Notes under the pieces: generated by a model | The model's input: the letters and a program-made list of their open reading frames with translations, nothing else | Database searches by the model: none | Told to the model about the DNA's origin: nothing | Shown here: positions 20,709 through 28,698 of the stretch, piece by piece | How the letters are laid out: each line of letters starts with the position of its first letter | Numbering within the stretch: position 1 is the first letter of the stretch | Source: Pseudomonas fluvialis | Lineage (GTDB): Bacteria > Pseudomonadota > Gammaproteobacteria > Pseudomonadales > Pseudomonadaceae | Direction: 5' to 3' | DNA: 64,000 nt | Assembly: GCF_014207935.1 (NCBI RefSeq) | Contig: NZ_JACHLL010000005.1 | Location: 62,001 to 126,000 of the forward strand | Translations under genes and position numbers: made by a program

Positions 20709-21011
20709 TTAGAAGTCCTCACTGCGATATACCTCCTCGCCGCCAAGCAAAGTCCAAAGAACCTTGGTCTTTCCGATCTGGTTGACCGGCAGTTTGAAGA
20801 TGTCACGGTCCAATACCACCAGATCGGCCTGCTTGCCCGGCTCCAGCGAGCCGGTGTCCTGCTCCTGGCGCAGGGTATAGGCCGCATCAAGGGTATAGGC
20901 CCTTACCGCCGCCTCCAGACTCGGCAGACTGCGAGGCCCCAGACTCAGCGCATTTTGCAGGATGCCCAAGGGCGACAAGGAGTTCACCTTCCACCAAACT
21001 ACGCTCAACAC
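20709..21011 (-). pseudogene. 3' fragment of a YtcJ-like amidohydrolase
   Basis: The last ~75 residues match the C-terminus of YtcJ/imidazolonepropionase-like amidohydrolases: AVRAYTLDAAY, GSLEPGKQADLVVLDRD and VLWTLLGGEEVYR. Full proteins of this family are about 550 residues, and the metal-binding barrel is missing. The first dozen residues of the ORF do not fit the family, so the break lies near 20970. Probably a gene cut by an integration or deletion. Confidence 0.75.
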
Positions 21012-21118
21012 CAGTAACCACGCTACTTTCAGCTAACTGTACTTTCCCTAAGCTACGCCCGATTTCACTGGGCTTGCAGCGTTTCTAGGCAACTGAAAAT
21101 CCTACGTTCCATGCAGAC

Positions 21119-21150
21119 AAAAAAATGCCGGTCATTGACCGGCATTTTTG
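21119..21150 (-). terminator. Rho-independent terminator after the AlpA-like gene
   Basis: A perfect stem (TGCCGGTCA with TGACCGGCA) is flanked by A and T runs on both sides (21121-21149), so it can work in both directions. It begins directly after the stop codon of the AlpA-like gene. Confidence 0.92.
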
Positions 21151-21333
21151 CTATCTCGCTGCAGCTGCGCTGGCTATCCAGTCATCAACCTCATGCTGAA
21201 GCCAGCGACTTGCTCGACCTATCTTCACCTGCCTAGGGAAGTCACCTTCCCGGATACGGCAGTAGATGGTCTTGCGACTCAGGCCGACTTTCCTGCTAAC
21301 GGCATTGAAATCCAATAGAACCATCTCAGACAT
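21151..21333 (-). CDS. AlpA-family regulator / excisionase-like protein
   Basis: The 60-residue protein is a typical AlpA/MerR-like winged helix: VSRKVGLSRKTIYCRIREGDFP followed by a basic wing and WLQHEVDDWI. Such proteins act as excision or transcription regulators of P4-like islands and usually sit close to an integrase. A strong ribosome site (GGAGGT) lies seven bases before the ATG. It probably belongs with the integrase that starts at 23042, upstream on the same strand. Confidence 0.88.
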   Translation of the reverse strand: MSEMVLLDFNAVSRKVGLSRKTIYCRIREGDFPRQVKIGRASRWLQHEVDDWIASAAAAR

Positions 21334-21575
21334 AGGACACCTCCAAAATCGAGGTGCTAGCAGGTTGATGTAGACGCAGCTGTAGTGATGTTTTCCTCAT
21401 GTGAACTACTCAGACGGATCGTGCCTTCGAGGCATTGGTTCTGCTTTTCCATTTCCGCAGTGCATCAAGCAGACAACGACACAGCGGCAAACCTTGGGGC
21501 TCCGCATAACCCCAATACCTGTATATTTTCACAGGCATTGAAGTCACGCAACAAAATACTTGACTTTACAGAAAA

Positions 21576-23042
21576 TTATCCAATCTCGAACAAATCCAGC
21601 TGTTCAGCCTGATGTTCGTCCTCATCAGGACTATCGAGCAGACGACTCAGCGCAGCATCAAAAGCAGCCATCGTCGGGCGCACCTGTGGCAATTTCGCTT
21701 CGGGGTTATTGCGATAGTGCATCTCGACAACACCTGTTTGTCCGTGCGACTGCAACGCGTCGCTATCGAAATCTTTGATGCCGTGGCGCTGCATGAACTG
21801 TGTGCAGGTACGCCGGATATCACGCGGAGTAAATTTCGGCACGGGCTGGCCATCCAGCTTGGCATGTTCAGTCGCAAACCACTCGCTCACCGCATGAGAC
21901 AAGCTGGACGGATGAATCGGCGTTTTCCCATTAATGCTCCATGGGTATTCAGATTCTTTCGGCTGTAAGACACGAACCTGCTCCAGCACCTGCAGTGCTC
22001 TCGCGCTTAAGGGAACAAAGTGAAGACGCTTTTTACCGCCTCGCCCTTTGCAATCGATGACTTTCACGTACTTGTCTTCAAGGTTGTAGCTGGACCAAGG
22101 CTCACGAATGAACTGGAGAGGTCGCTGGCCTGCAGTAGCAAAAGCAAAGTGAAAAGCACGAGCCATGATCGGCCCTACTACCGCTCCAACCTGCGTGATG
22201 GTCTGCCAAAAATGCTTCAGCTCCTTATCAGTCAGAGCGCGCTCGCCAGGCTTTGATGTGTTCGGGACAGTCACTGGATCAGCAGGATTCATCTGAAGTC
22301 CGTAGCTTTTATTACTGCTTCGGTCGATATGATGCTCAGCTTTCACGCCAAAATTGAAAGCAGCCACGAGAAACGAACGAACCTTACCCGTCTGACGCCC
22401 TGCACCTCGATCCCAGATTGGTTTCAGCAGCAGATTCACATGCTCAGGCCTGACATCTTTAGCTTTCATGGCCATGACATTGAGTTTCTGCACCTGGCCG
22501 TCGTCGGCCACAGAAACCACTTTTTCACCCTCCAAATCGTTACGCAGTACGCGCTCAAACTCAGCTAATTGCTGGTCTGAAACACCGTTGCGCCTGCGAT
22601 CTTCGATGTAATCCCGAAAGAGCTCTGACAGAGTGCCTTTTGAGGCTTCGATTTCAGCGAGACGCTGCTGCTCATGAAGTTGGCGTTGGCGCTCGGCCTG
22701 CCGTGCCTCTTCCTCAGCATCACACTTGGCTTGATAGGCTTTGATGTCACCATGTTCTGCGGCAATCTTTGCGAAACGGACAGCTTGCTCGCGAATCTCA
22801 GTAAGAGAGAGACCAGGACTCTTCGGTGCTTTCTTGAAGACACCTACCTTAACCTTCTGCCCATCTTTACCTCGGCGGCGGTAGTAGGCCTCGATGACAC
22901 CTGAGGCACGGCACTCAAACAAAATTGATCCGCTACCACGGCCTGGTAGCGAATCGGTGGCAGTCTGACGAGGCCTAAGCGCCTTCAGCTCCACATCTGT
23001 CACAAATTTCCTACTGCTTGCCTTACCCGATGCCCCTGCCAT
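21576..23042 (-). CDS. Tyrosine integrase of a tRNA-targeted element
   Basis: The 488-residue protein has a P4-type N-terminal arm-binding region (VTDVELKALRPRQ), a charged helix rich in Gln/Glu/Arg (about residues 105-135), a core-binding domain and a catalytic domain. Visible catalytic positions are Arg in FATAGQRPLQFI, the box TPRDIRRT, in which Arg stands where many relatives have His, a later His in LQSHGQ, and Tyr in MHYRNN. It starts 155 bases from the tRNA half-site at 23197-23241. There is no clear ribosome site; two 12-base direct repeats lie just upstream. It looks full length. Confidence 0.92.
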   Translation of the reverse strand: MAGASGKASSRKFVTDVELKALRPRQTATDSLPGRGSGSILFECRASGVIEAYYRRRGKDGQKVKVGVFKKAPKSPGLSLTEIREQAVRFAKIAAEHGDIKAYQAKCDAEEEARQAERQRQLHEQQRLAEIEASKGTLSELFRDYIEDRRRNGVSDQQLAEFERVLRNDLEGEKVVSVADDGQVQKLNVMAMKAKDVRPEHVNLLLKPIWDRGAGRQTGKVRSFLVAAFNFGVKAEHHIDRSSNKSYGLQMNPADPVTVPNTSKPGERALTDKELKHFWQTITQVGAVVGPIMARAFHFAFATAGQRPLQFIREPWSSYNLEDKYVKVIDCKGRGGKKRLHFVPLSARALQVLEQVRVLQPKESEYPWSINGKTPIHPSSLSHAVSEWFATEHAKLDGQPVPKFTPRDIRRTCTQFMQRHGIKDFDSDALQSHGQTGVVEMHYRNNPEAKLPQVRPTMAAFDAALSRLLDSPDEDEHQAEQLDLFEIG

Positions 23043-23043
23043 T

Positions 23044-23068
23044 TTTGCGTACCGTTTTGCGTACCGTT
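23044..23068. promoter_or_regulatory. Two 12-bp direct repeats upstream of the integrase
   Basis: TTTGCGTACCGT occurs twice in direct succession (starting 23044 and 23056), immediately before the integrase start and between the gene and the tRNA half-site. Position and spacing suit integrase arm-type or autoregulatory sites; this role is inferred. Confidence 0.5.
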
Positions 23069-23196
23069 TCTAAGGGCATGATCGGCCACACCCGGAGCCA
23101 AGGGGAAACACCTAACCCCTTGATTTCAGGATAACGCGCTAAATTGGCTTTTTTCGGGAGACGGCGGGAAACGATCAGAAACGCGCTTTTTACTGC

Positions 23197-23241
23197 CTCA
23201 TAATCCTTTGGTCCACGGTTCGAGTCCGTGTGGGCCCACCA
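23197..23241 (+). other. Attachment scar: 3' half of a tRNA gene (anticodon CAT; Met or Ile2)
   Basis: The sequence runs from an anticodon loop (CTCATAA) through the variable region, a perfect T-arm (CACGG, TTCGAGT, CCGTG), the acceptor strand TGGGCCC, the discriminator A and CCA at 23241. The expected partner strands (the 5' anticodon stem, D-arm and GGGCCCA) are absent before it. This is the duplicated 3' tRNA segment left by an integrase that recombines in the anticodon loop. The mobile DNA lies to the left and the original chromosome to the right. Confidence 0.85.
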
Positions 23242-23425
23242 CCCTTCCCCTATCGGCAGCAGGTCGGTCAAGATGACTTGTACACTGCCGATATCCCCTC
23301 TAGAAGCCCGGTCTAGCGCGCCAGTCTATGCAGACGCCGTGAAAGGCTTACACTTGCCCATGGTTCGCATCCAATAACGGCAATTCAAGAACAGCGACCC
23401 TCAGCCGAGAGATACCCAGAAGTCC

Positions 23426-25150
23426 ATGCGCTTACGCCTTGACCCCGCCCGCGACATCGATGCCGCCCTGCTGCGCTACCGCAAGCTGTTCTGGGTCATT
23501 GCCCTGTTCAGCGGCGTGATCAACCTGTTGGCCATCGTTCCCTCCATCTACATGATGCAGGTGTTCGACCGGGTGATGAGCAGTCGCAATGAAATGACGC
23601 TGCTGCTACTAAGCATCATGGCCCTGGGCCTGTTCCTGCTGAGCTCCCTGATCGAGTGGGTGCGCGGCCAGGTGATGATCAAGATGAGCGCTGGCATAGA
23701 CCTTGATCTTGGCGAACGTATCTTTGGCGTCGCCTTTCAGAAAAGCCTGAAAGAGCACAATGCCAACCCGGCGCAGGTTCTCAGCGACCTGACAGCACTT
23801 CGTCAGTTTGTCACCGGCTCGGCGCTCATCGCCCTGCTCGATTTGCCCTGGATGCCAATCTTCCTGATTGTCACCGGCTTGCTTCACCCCTGGCTCGGTC
23901 TCTTTACCCTGCTCGGAGCCCTTATCCTTTTTGGTCTGGCGATCTGGAACGAGAACGCCACTCGGCAAGGCCTGGCTGAGGCCAATCAGATATCGGTAAT
24001 GTCCGGTAAGTATGTCAACAGCACCCTGCAGAACGCCGAAGTCATCCAGGCGATGGGGATGCTGGGGAACCTGCAAAAGCGCTGGGCGACACTGCAACAG
24101 CGCCTGATCAAGGCTCAGTCGGAGGCCAGCGACAAAGGCGCCGCCATCTCCACACTGACGCGTCTGGTGCGCACCGCCTGGCAATCACTGGCGATGGCAG
24201 TGGCAATGCTGCTGATTCTTGAAGGCCAGATTACCGGTGGCGTCATGATGGCCGCCGGCTTTCTGATCGGCAAAGCCATGCTTCCGGCAGAGCAGGCCAT
24301 CAGTTCCTGGAAACAGCTGGATGCGGCCAAAGCCAGCTACCAGAGACTCTGCCAGTTACTTGAAGAGTTCCCCAAACAGGCGGCGCGAATGCCACTGCCT
24401 GCGCCAACCGGTGCGTTGCGCATCGAGCGCCTGGTCGTGACACCGCCCGGCGCACAACGTCCGGCGGTCAACGGTATCGATCTGGCTCTGGACAAGGGTG
24501 AGGTACTGGCCATCATTGGCCCCAGCGCCTCAGGAAAATCAACCCTGGCGCGGGCCATTGCCGGCGTCTGGCTACCCAGTCACGGCTCGGTACGCCTGGA
24601 TGGCGCAGAAATCAGCCAGTGGGATCGTGAGGCACTGGGGCCGCACCTAGGCTACCTTCCGCAAGATATCGAACTGTTCGCCGGTAGCGTGGCCGAAAAT
24701 ATTGCCCGCTTTGCCGATGTCGATTCCGTCAAGGTCATCGAGGCCGCCACACTGGCAGGCATCCATCAAATGATCCTGCGCTTCCCGCATGGCTACGACA
24801 CGCCGCTCGGTCCTTCTGGCATGGGCCTTTCAGGCGGTCAGAAGCAACGCATCGGCTTGGCCAGGGCACTCTACGGGCAACCACCACTGATCCTCCTCGA
24901 CGAGCCCAACTCGAACCTCGACGACGCCGGTGAGGCAGCGTTGGTCAGTGCCATCGGCACTTTGCGCCAGGCTGGCTCGACGGTGATCCTGGTCACGCAT
25001 CGACCTAGTGTTCTGGCCGTGGTCGACAAGCTTCTGGTTCTGCAGGAGGGCACGCAGAAGTTGTTCGGGCCACGCGATGCGGTTCTCAAGGCACTACTGC
25101 CACCGAGCCAGCCCACCGTCACTGCGGCCCCGTCGGCCCAAACGAGTTAA
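23426..25150 (+). CDS. T1SS ABC transporter (PrtD/AprD type)
   Basis: The 574-residue half-transporter lacks an N-terminal C39-like domain, which places it with the PrtD/AprD/LipB-type exporters. Transmembrane segments lie between about residues 25 and 300, and the ATPase domain covers about 330-560. All motifs are canonical: GPSASGKST, LSGGQKQRIGLARAL, ILLDEPNSNLD and VTHR. It is the first gene of a complete three-gene exporter, followed after six bases by the adaptor. The substrate is inferred to be the giant repeat protein of the convergent gene set. Confidence 0.95.
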   Translation: MRLRLDPARDIDAALLRYRKLFWVIALFSGVINLLAIVPSIYMMQVFDRVMSSRNEMTLLLLSIMALGLFLLSSLIEWVRGQVMIKMSAGIDLDLGERIFGVAFQKSLKEHNANPAQVLSDLTALRQFVTGSALIALLDLPWMPIFLIVTGLLHPWLGLFTLLGALILFGLAIWNENATRQGLAEANQISVMSGKYVNSTLQNAEVIQAMGMLGNLQKRWATLQQRLIKAQSEASDKGAAISTLTRLVRTAWQSLAMAVAMLLILEGQITGGVMMAAGFLIGKAMLPAEQAISSWKQLDAAKASYQRLCQLLEEFPKQAARMPLPAPTGALRIERLVVTPPGAQRPAVNGIDLALDKGEVLAIIGPSASGKSTLARAIAGVWLPSHGSVRLDGAEISQWDREALGPHLGYLPQDIELFAGSVAENIARFADVDSVKVIEAATLAGIHQMILRFPHGYDTPLGPSGMGLSGGQKQRIGLARALYGQPPLILLDEPNSNLDDAGEAALVSAIGTLRQAGSTVILVTHRPSVLAVVDKLLVLQEGTQKLFGPRDAVLKALLPPSQPTVTAAPSAQTS

Positions 25151-25156
25151 CCAGCC

Positions 25157-26494
25157 ATGACCAACATGATGGCCACCCCTTCCGAGCCGCCTCTGCCACC
25201 CGCAGTTCGCGATGCTGCTGCCACCGCCAGACAGGGCTTGTGGATCATTGCCATCGGCTTGGGCGGTTTCCTGCTGTGGGCCAGCCTGGCCCCCCTGGCT
25301 CAAGGCGTAGCCGGCAATGGTACGGTGACCGTCGCCGGCGAACGCAAGACGGTGCAATCGCTGACCGGCGGTTCGATTCAACAAATCCTCGTACGTGAGG
25401 GCGAGTCGGTTCGCCGCGAGCAGTTGCTGGTCCAACTCAATACCGTGCAAGCCCAGGCACAGCTGGATGTTGCCATGAGCCAATGGCTGAGCAGCCGCAG
25501 CGTCGAGGCGCGCCTGAGTGCCGAGCGCTTGGGGCTGCAGAGCATCCATTGGCCGGAGGAGTTGCTCAAACGGCAGCAGGACCCACGCGCCAAGAGTGAT
25601 ATGGAGCTGCAGAACAACCTGTTTGAAACCCGCCGCGCGGAACTGGAAAGCCGCCTGCAGATTGCCCATAGCAGCACCGAATCGCTGAAGGAGCAACTGA
25701 CCTCTTACCAACAGATCAAGGCTCATCTGGAAACCCAGCTGGATTACCAGCGCAAGGAGCTGGAAGGGCTACGCGCCCTCGCCGCCGAAGGTTACGTGCC
25801 GCGCAATCGCCTGTTTGAAGCCGAGCGCAACTCGGCACAACTCAGCGCCCAACTGACCGCCGGCATCGCCGATATCGGCAAGACGCGCCAGGCGATCAAT
25901 GAAAGCAAGCTGCAGGAACTGCAATTGCGGCAGGCCTTCCGTGCCGAAGCCGAATCGCAGTTGACCAGCGTATCGGCCGAGGCGGACAGCCTGGCCGAGC
26001 GAATCAAGGCGCTGGAGTTCGAATTGAGCAATGCGGCCATTCGCGCCTCCGTGGATGGCCAAGTCATTGGCCTGACCGTCCACACCATCGGCGGAGTGAT
26101 TTCCGCCGGGCACCGGTTGATGGACATCGTCCCTGGGGGTTCAACCTGGATCATCAAGGCCAAGTTCGAACCCATGGTTGCCGACCGGCTCAAGCCAGGG
26201 CTACCGGTCGACCTGCGTTTCTCGTCGCTGACCAGCGCCACCTTGCCCGTGGTGCGAGGCGAAGTGCTGACCGTTTCCGGCGACCAATTGCTCGATGAGC
26301 AGACCAAGATGCCGTACTTCTCCGTCGAGGTCAGCGTTGGCACCGAGGCGGTCAACGAGTTGCTGCATCATGGTCTGGATGTGAAACCGGGCATGCAGGC
26401 CGAAGTCATGGTGCAAACGGGCGAGCGCACCTTCATGAACTTCCTGCTAAAACCGCTGCTTTCCCGCCTGCGTGGAGCGATGACCGAGGAATGA
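25157..26494 (+). CDS. HlyD-family T1SS adaptor (PrtE type)
   Basis: The 445-residue protein has one membrane segment near residues 27-47 (GLWIIAIGLGGFLLWASLAPL), a lipoyl-like hairpin (TGGSIQQILVREGESVRREQLLVQL), a long coiled coil (about 90-290) and the barrel domain typical of PrtE/AprE adaptors (MDIVPGGSTWIIKAKFEP). It links the inner-membrane ABC protein with the outer-membrane channel. Its stop codon overlaps the start of the TolC-like gene (ATGA at 26491-26494). Confidence 0.95.
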   Translation: MTNMMATPSEPPLPPAVRDAAATARQGLWIIAIGLGGFLLWASLAPLAQGVAGNGTVTVAGERKTVQSLTGGSIQQILVREGESVRREQLLVQLNTVQAQAQLDVAMSQWLSSRSVEARLSAERLGLQSIHWPEELLKRQQDPRAKSDMELQNNLFETRRAELESRLQIAHSSTESLKEQLTSYQQIKAHLETQLDYQRKELEGLRALAAEGYVPRNRLFEAERNSAQLSAQLTAGIADIGKTRQAINESKLQELQLRQAFRAEAESQLTSVSAEADSLAERIKALEFELSNAAIRASVDGQVIGLTVHTIGGVISAGHRLMDIVPGGSTWIIKAKFEPMVADRLKPGLPVDLRFSSLTSATLPVVRGEVLTVSGDQLLDEQTKMPYFSVEVSVGTEAVNELLHHGLDVKPGMQAEVMVQTGERTFMNFLLKPLLSRLRGAMTEE

Positions 26495-27819
26495 GCATGG
26501 CCAGACTGCTGACACTTTGGATGCTTCTTGCCCCCTCACTGGCATTCGCGACAGAACACCCCATGTCACTGCTGGACGCCTATGACAGTTCCCTGCACAA
26601 CGACCCGGCCTTCCAGGGTGCCACTTTCGACTACCAGGCTTCGCAGCAGGAAGAAGCCATAGGCCGGGCCGGCCTGCTGCCACAGCTGTCGGCAAGCGGC
26701 CGTTATGGTGATACCCGGCAACTGAGCGGTCAGGACGTCGACAGCAATAGTGCCGATGATCGTTATGCCAGTGGCAACCTCAGCCTCACCGCCCGGCAAA
26801 TGCTCTATGACAAGGGCAAGCTGGCCTATTACGACCAGAGCAAGGCTCGCGGTAAGGTAGGTTCTGCGCTGTACAACGATGCCACTCAGGAGCTGTTCAA
26901 TCGCGTGATCGAGGCCTACTTCGAAGTCGCCCGCCAAAGCAACGAGTTGAAACTGGCCAGTCAGCAACGCACTGCCATCGAGGGCCTAGCCAAGCAGACG
27001 CAGAGACTCTACGAAGCGGGCGATGGCACCATTACCGATATCGACGAAGCGCAGGCCCGCCTCGATCTGGTCAAGGCTCAGGAGATCGAGTACCTGGCGC
27101 GTATCCGCGCTGCCCTGCGCAGCCTTTCCGGACGCACCGGCCAGGCGGTCAACGAAATTGAACCGATGCAGGATAGCCTGCCCCCCCATGCGCCACTGCA
27201 AGCCGAACAGGACCTGCAGTACTGGCAACGCCAGGCCCGCCTGGCTGCACCGCGTCTGGATGCTCGCCGTGCCTCAGTCGAACTGGCCGAAGCGGAACTG
27301 CAGGGGCAACGTGCGGGGCACTACCCCTCGCTATCGCTGGTCAGCGAATACAACAAGAGCCAGCAAGACAACCTCAGTGACGACTATCGCCGGCAATCTT
27401 CCTACTACCTGGGAGTGGCCGTGGACGTGCCGCTTTTTGCCGGTGGCGGCGTCAATGCGTCGGTCCGCAAGTCCGCCTACGCCCTCTCCAGTGCAACCGC
27501 TCAACTGGACAATGAAGCACAGCAGCTGGTTGAGGATATCGAACGCGACTATCTGGGCGTGGTCAGCGGCTTCGAGAAATGCAAAGCCCTGCAAACTGCC
27601 GTCAACTCGAACCAGCGAGCCCTGGCCTCGGCGGAAAAGGGCTACCAGGCGGGCGTGCGCTCCACCATCGACATTCTCAATGCCCAGCAAGTGCTATTCA
27701 CCGCGCGGCGCGACCTGCTCAACACCAAACTCTTGATGTTGCAGAGCTATGTCAGCCTGCATGCCCGTACGGGGCTGATGCACCGGGGCATTCTCGAACA
27801 GGTGCAGAGCCTGTTCTGA
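26491..27819 (+). CDS. TolC-family outer-membrane channel of the T1SS
   Basis: The 442-residue protein begins with a signal peptide that ends around AFA at residue 20, followed by the two tandem TolC/OEP halves (SLLDAYDSSLHNDPAF; GAVNEIEP-like boundary; YPSLSLVSEYNKSQ; VDVPLFAGGGVNASVRKS; GYQAGVRSTIDILNAQQVLF). This is the standard type I secretion channel. It is translationally coupled to the adaptor and ends five bases before the end of the opposite-strand gene at 27825. Confidence 0.95.
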   Translation: MSMARLLTLWMLLAPSLAFATEHPMSLLDAYDSSLHNDPAFQGATFDYQASQQEEAIGRAGLLPQLSASGRYGDTRQLSGQDVDSNSADDRYASGNLSLTARQMLYDKGKLAYYDQSKARGKVGSALYNDATQELFNRVIEAYFEVARQSNELKLASQQRTAIEGLAKQTQRLYEAGDGTITDIDEAQARLDLVKAQEIEYLARIRAALRSLSGRTGQAVNEIEPMQDSLPPHAPLQAEQDLQYWQRQARLAAPRLDARRASVELAEAELQGQRAGHYPSLSLVSEYNKSQQDNLSDDYRRQSSYYLGVAVDVPLFAGGGVNASVRKSAYALSSATAQLDNEAQQLVEDIERDYLGVVSGFEKCKALQTAVNSNQRALASAEKGYQAGVRSTIDILNAQQVLFTARRDLLNTKLLMLQSYVSLHARTGLMHRGILEQVQSLF

Positions 27820-27824
27820 CGCCC

Positions 27825-28664
27825 TCAGACTCCCGGAACGTAATGCTGCTCACCCGCAGCCACCAGCAGATTCAGCTGACCGGTGTGACGACTTAACCAA
27901 TCACCATCGACGCCACCTTGCGCACGCAAGTAGCGCAGCAGGTAATAACTGCCCAGGCGTTCGGCACAGAACGCCCAGATCCGAGCCTGAATATCGTCAC
28001 GCCGGGTGTCGTGGAGTTGCACGCAACGCCGCACAACCGCTTCGACCGCCGTGATGTGTGGCAACCAGAAGTCGACAGGAAAAACGCCTAGCTCGATGCC
28101 GCCAGGGAAGAAGATCTTCTCGTCGAAGAAGGCCATGACTTCCTGTTTGCTCAGAGCCCCTACCTCCACGGCGGCAGCGGTGAAGCGCAGAAAGTCCTCA
28201 ATGTAGTGAACATCCTTGTACTGGTAGAGGTAGCCGTGGTTTTCCCCATTAAGGGTGAACTGCCCTGGCTTCCCGATCAGGAAGTCAGAGGCCTTCGGCA
28301 GCATCAGGTCCGCCAGATCAAAGCGCTCGACCTCCGCGCTGGAGAGCACATCCATGACCTGGTAATTCTCTGCAGGTGTCCCAATGCGTTCGCGGCTAAG
28401 AAACTTGCGGTACTGGCAGATCCCCACGTAACGCACATCACGCTGCTGCTGTTGCAGCAGGTTCTTGAGGGCAAACGCACCGGCCATGGAACCCAATACA
28501 GGGTGATAGGGCTCCCACTCCGGCGCCAGGTCACGCAAGTTATGCCGCCCCTCCCCCTGGGCATCACCCATATAAATCGCGGCAACATAGGGCGGATAGT
28601 CAACCTGCAGTGGCACATGGGTCAGGCAGGCATACAGCAGATTGTCCGGGGCGCAGAGTGACAT
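27825..28664 (-). CDS. DUF4422-like putative glycosyltransferase
   Basis: The 279-residue protein resembles DUF4422 proteins of polysaccharide loci: VRYVGICQYRKFLS near the start, FFPGGIELGVFPVDFWLPH, and RLGSYYLLRYL towards the end. These are thought to be glycosyltransferases. I chose the ATG at 28664, with AAGGA nine bases upstream; an in-frame ATG at 28727 would add 21 residues and overlap the preceding gene by 29 bases. It is 34 bases after the GT41 gene, and both follow the giant repeat-protein gene, so it may extend or modify the sugar placed by GT41. The family assignment is by pattern only. Confidence 0.6.
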   Translation of the reverse strand: MSLCAPDNLLYACLTHVPLQVDYPPYVAAIYMGDAQGEGRHNLRDLAPEWEPYHPVLGSMAGAFALKNLLQQQQRDVRYVGICQYRKFLSRERIGTPAENYQVMDVLSSAEVERFDLADLMLPKASDFLIGKPGQFTLNGENHGYLYQYKDVHYIEDFLRFTAAAVEVGALSKQEVMAFFDEKIFFPGGIELGVFPVDFWLPHITAVEAVVRRCVQLHDTRRDDIQARIWAFCAERLGSYYLLRYLRAQGGVDGDWLSRHTGQLNLLVAAGEQHYVPGV

Positions 28665-28698
28665 CAACAAGCATCCTTGGTCAGCAATAGCAGGTATT

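Noticed and set aside
23023-23271. 82-codon minus-strand ORF over the tRNA half-site
   Set aside because: Its WAHTDSNRGPKDYE phrase is simply the antisense translation of the tRNA segment, a common false ORF.
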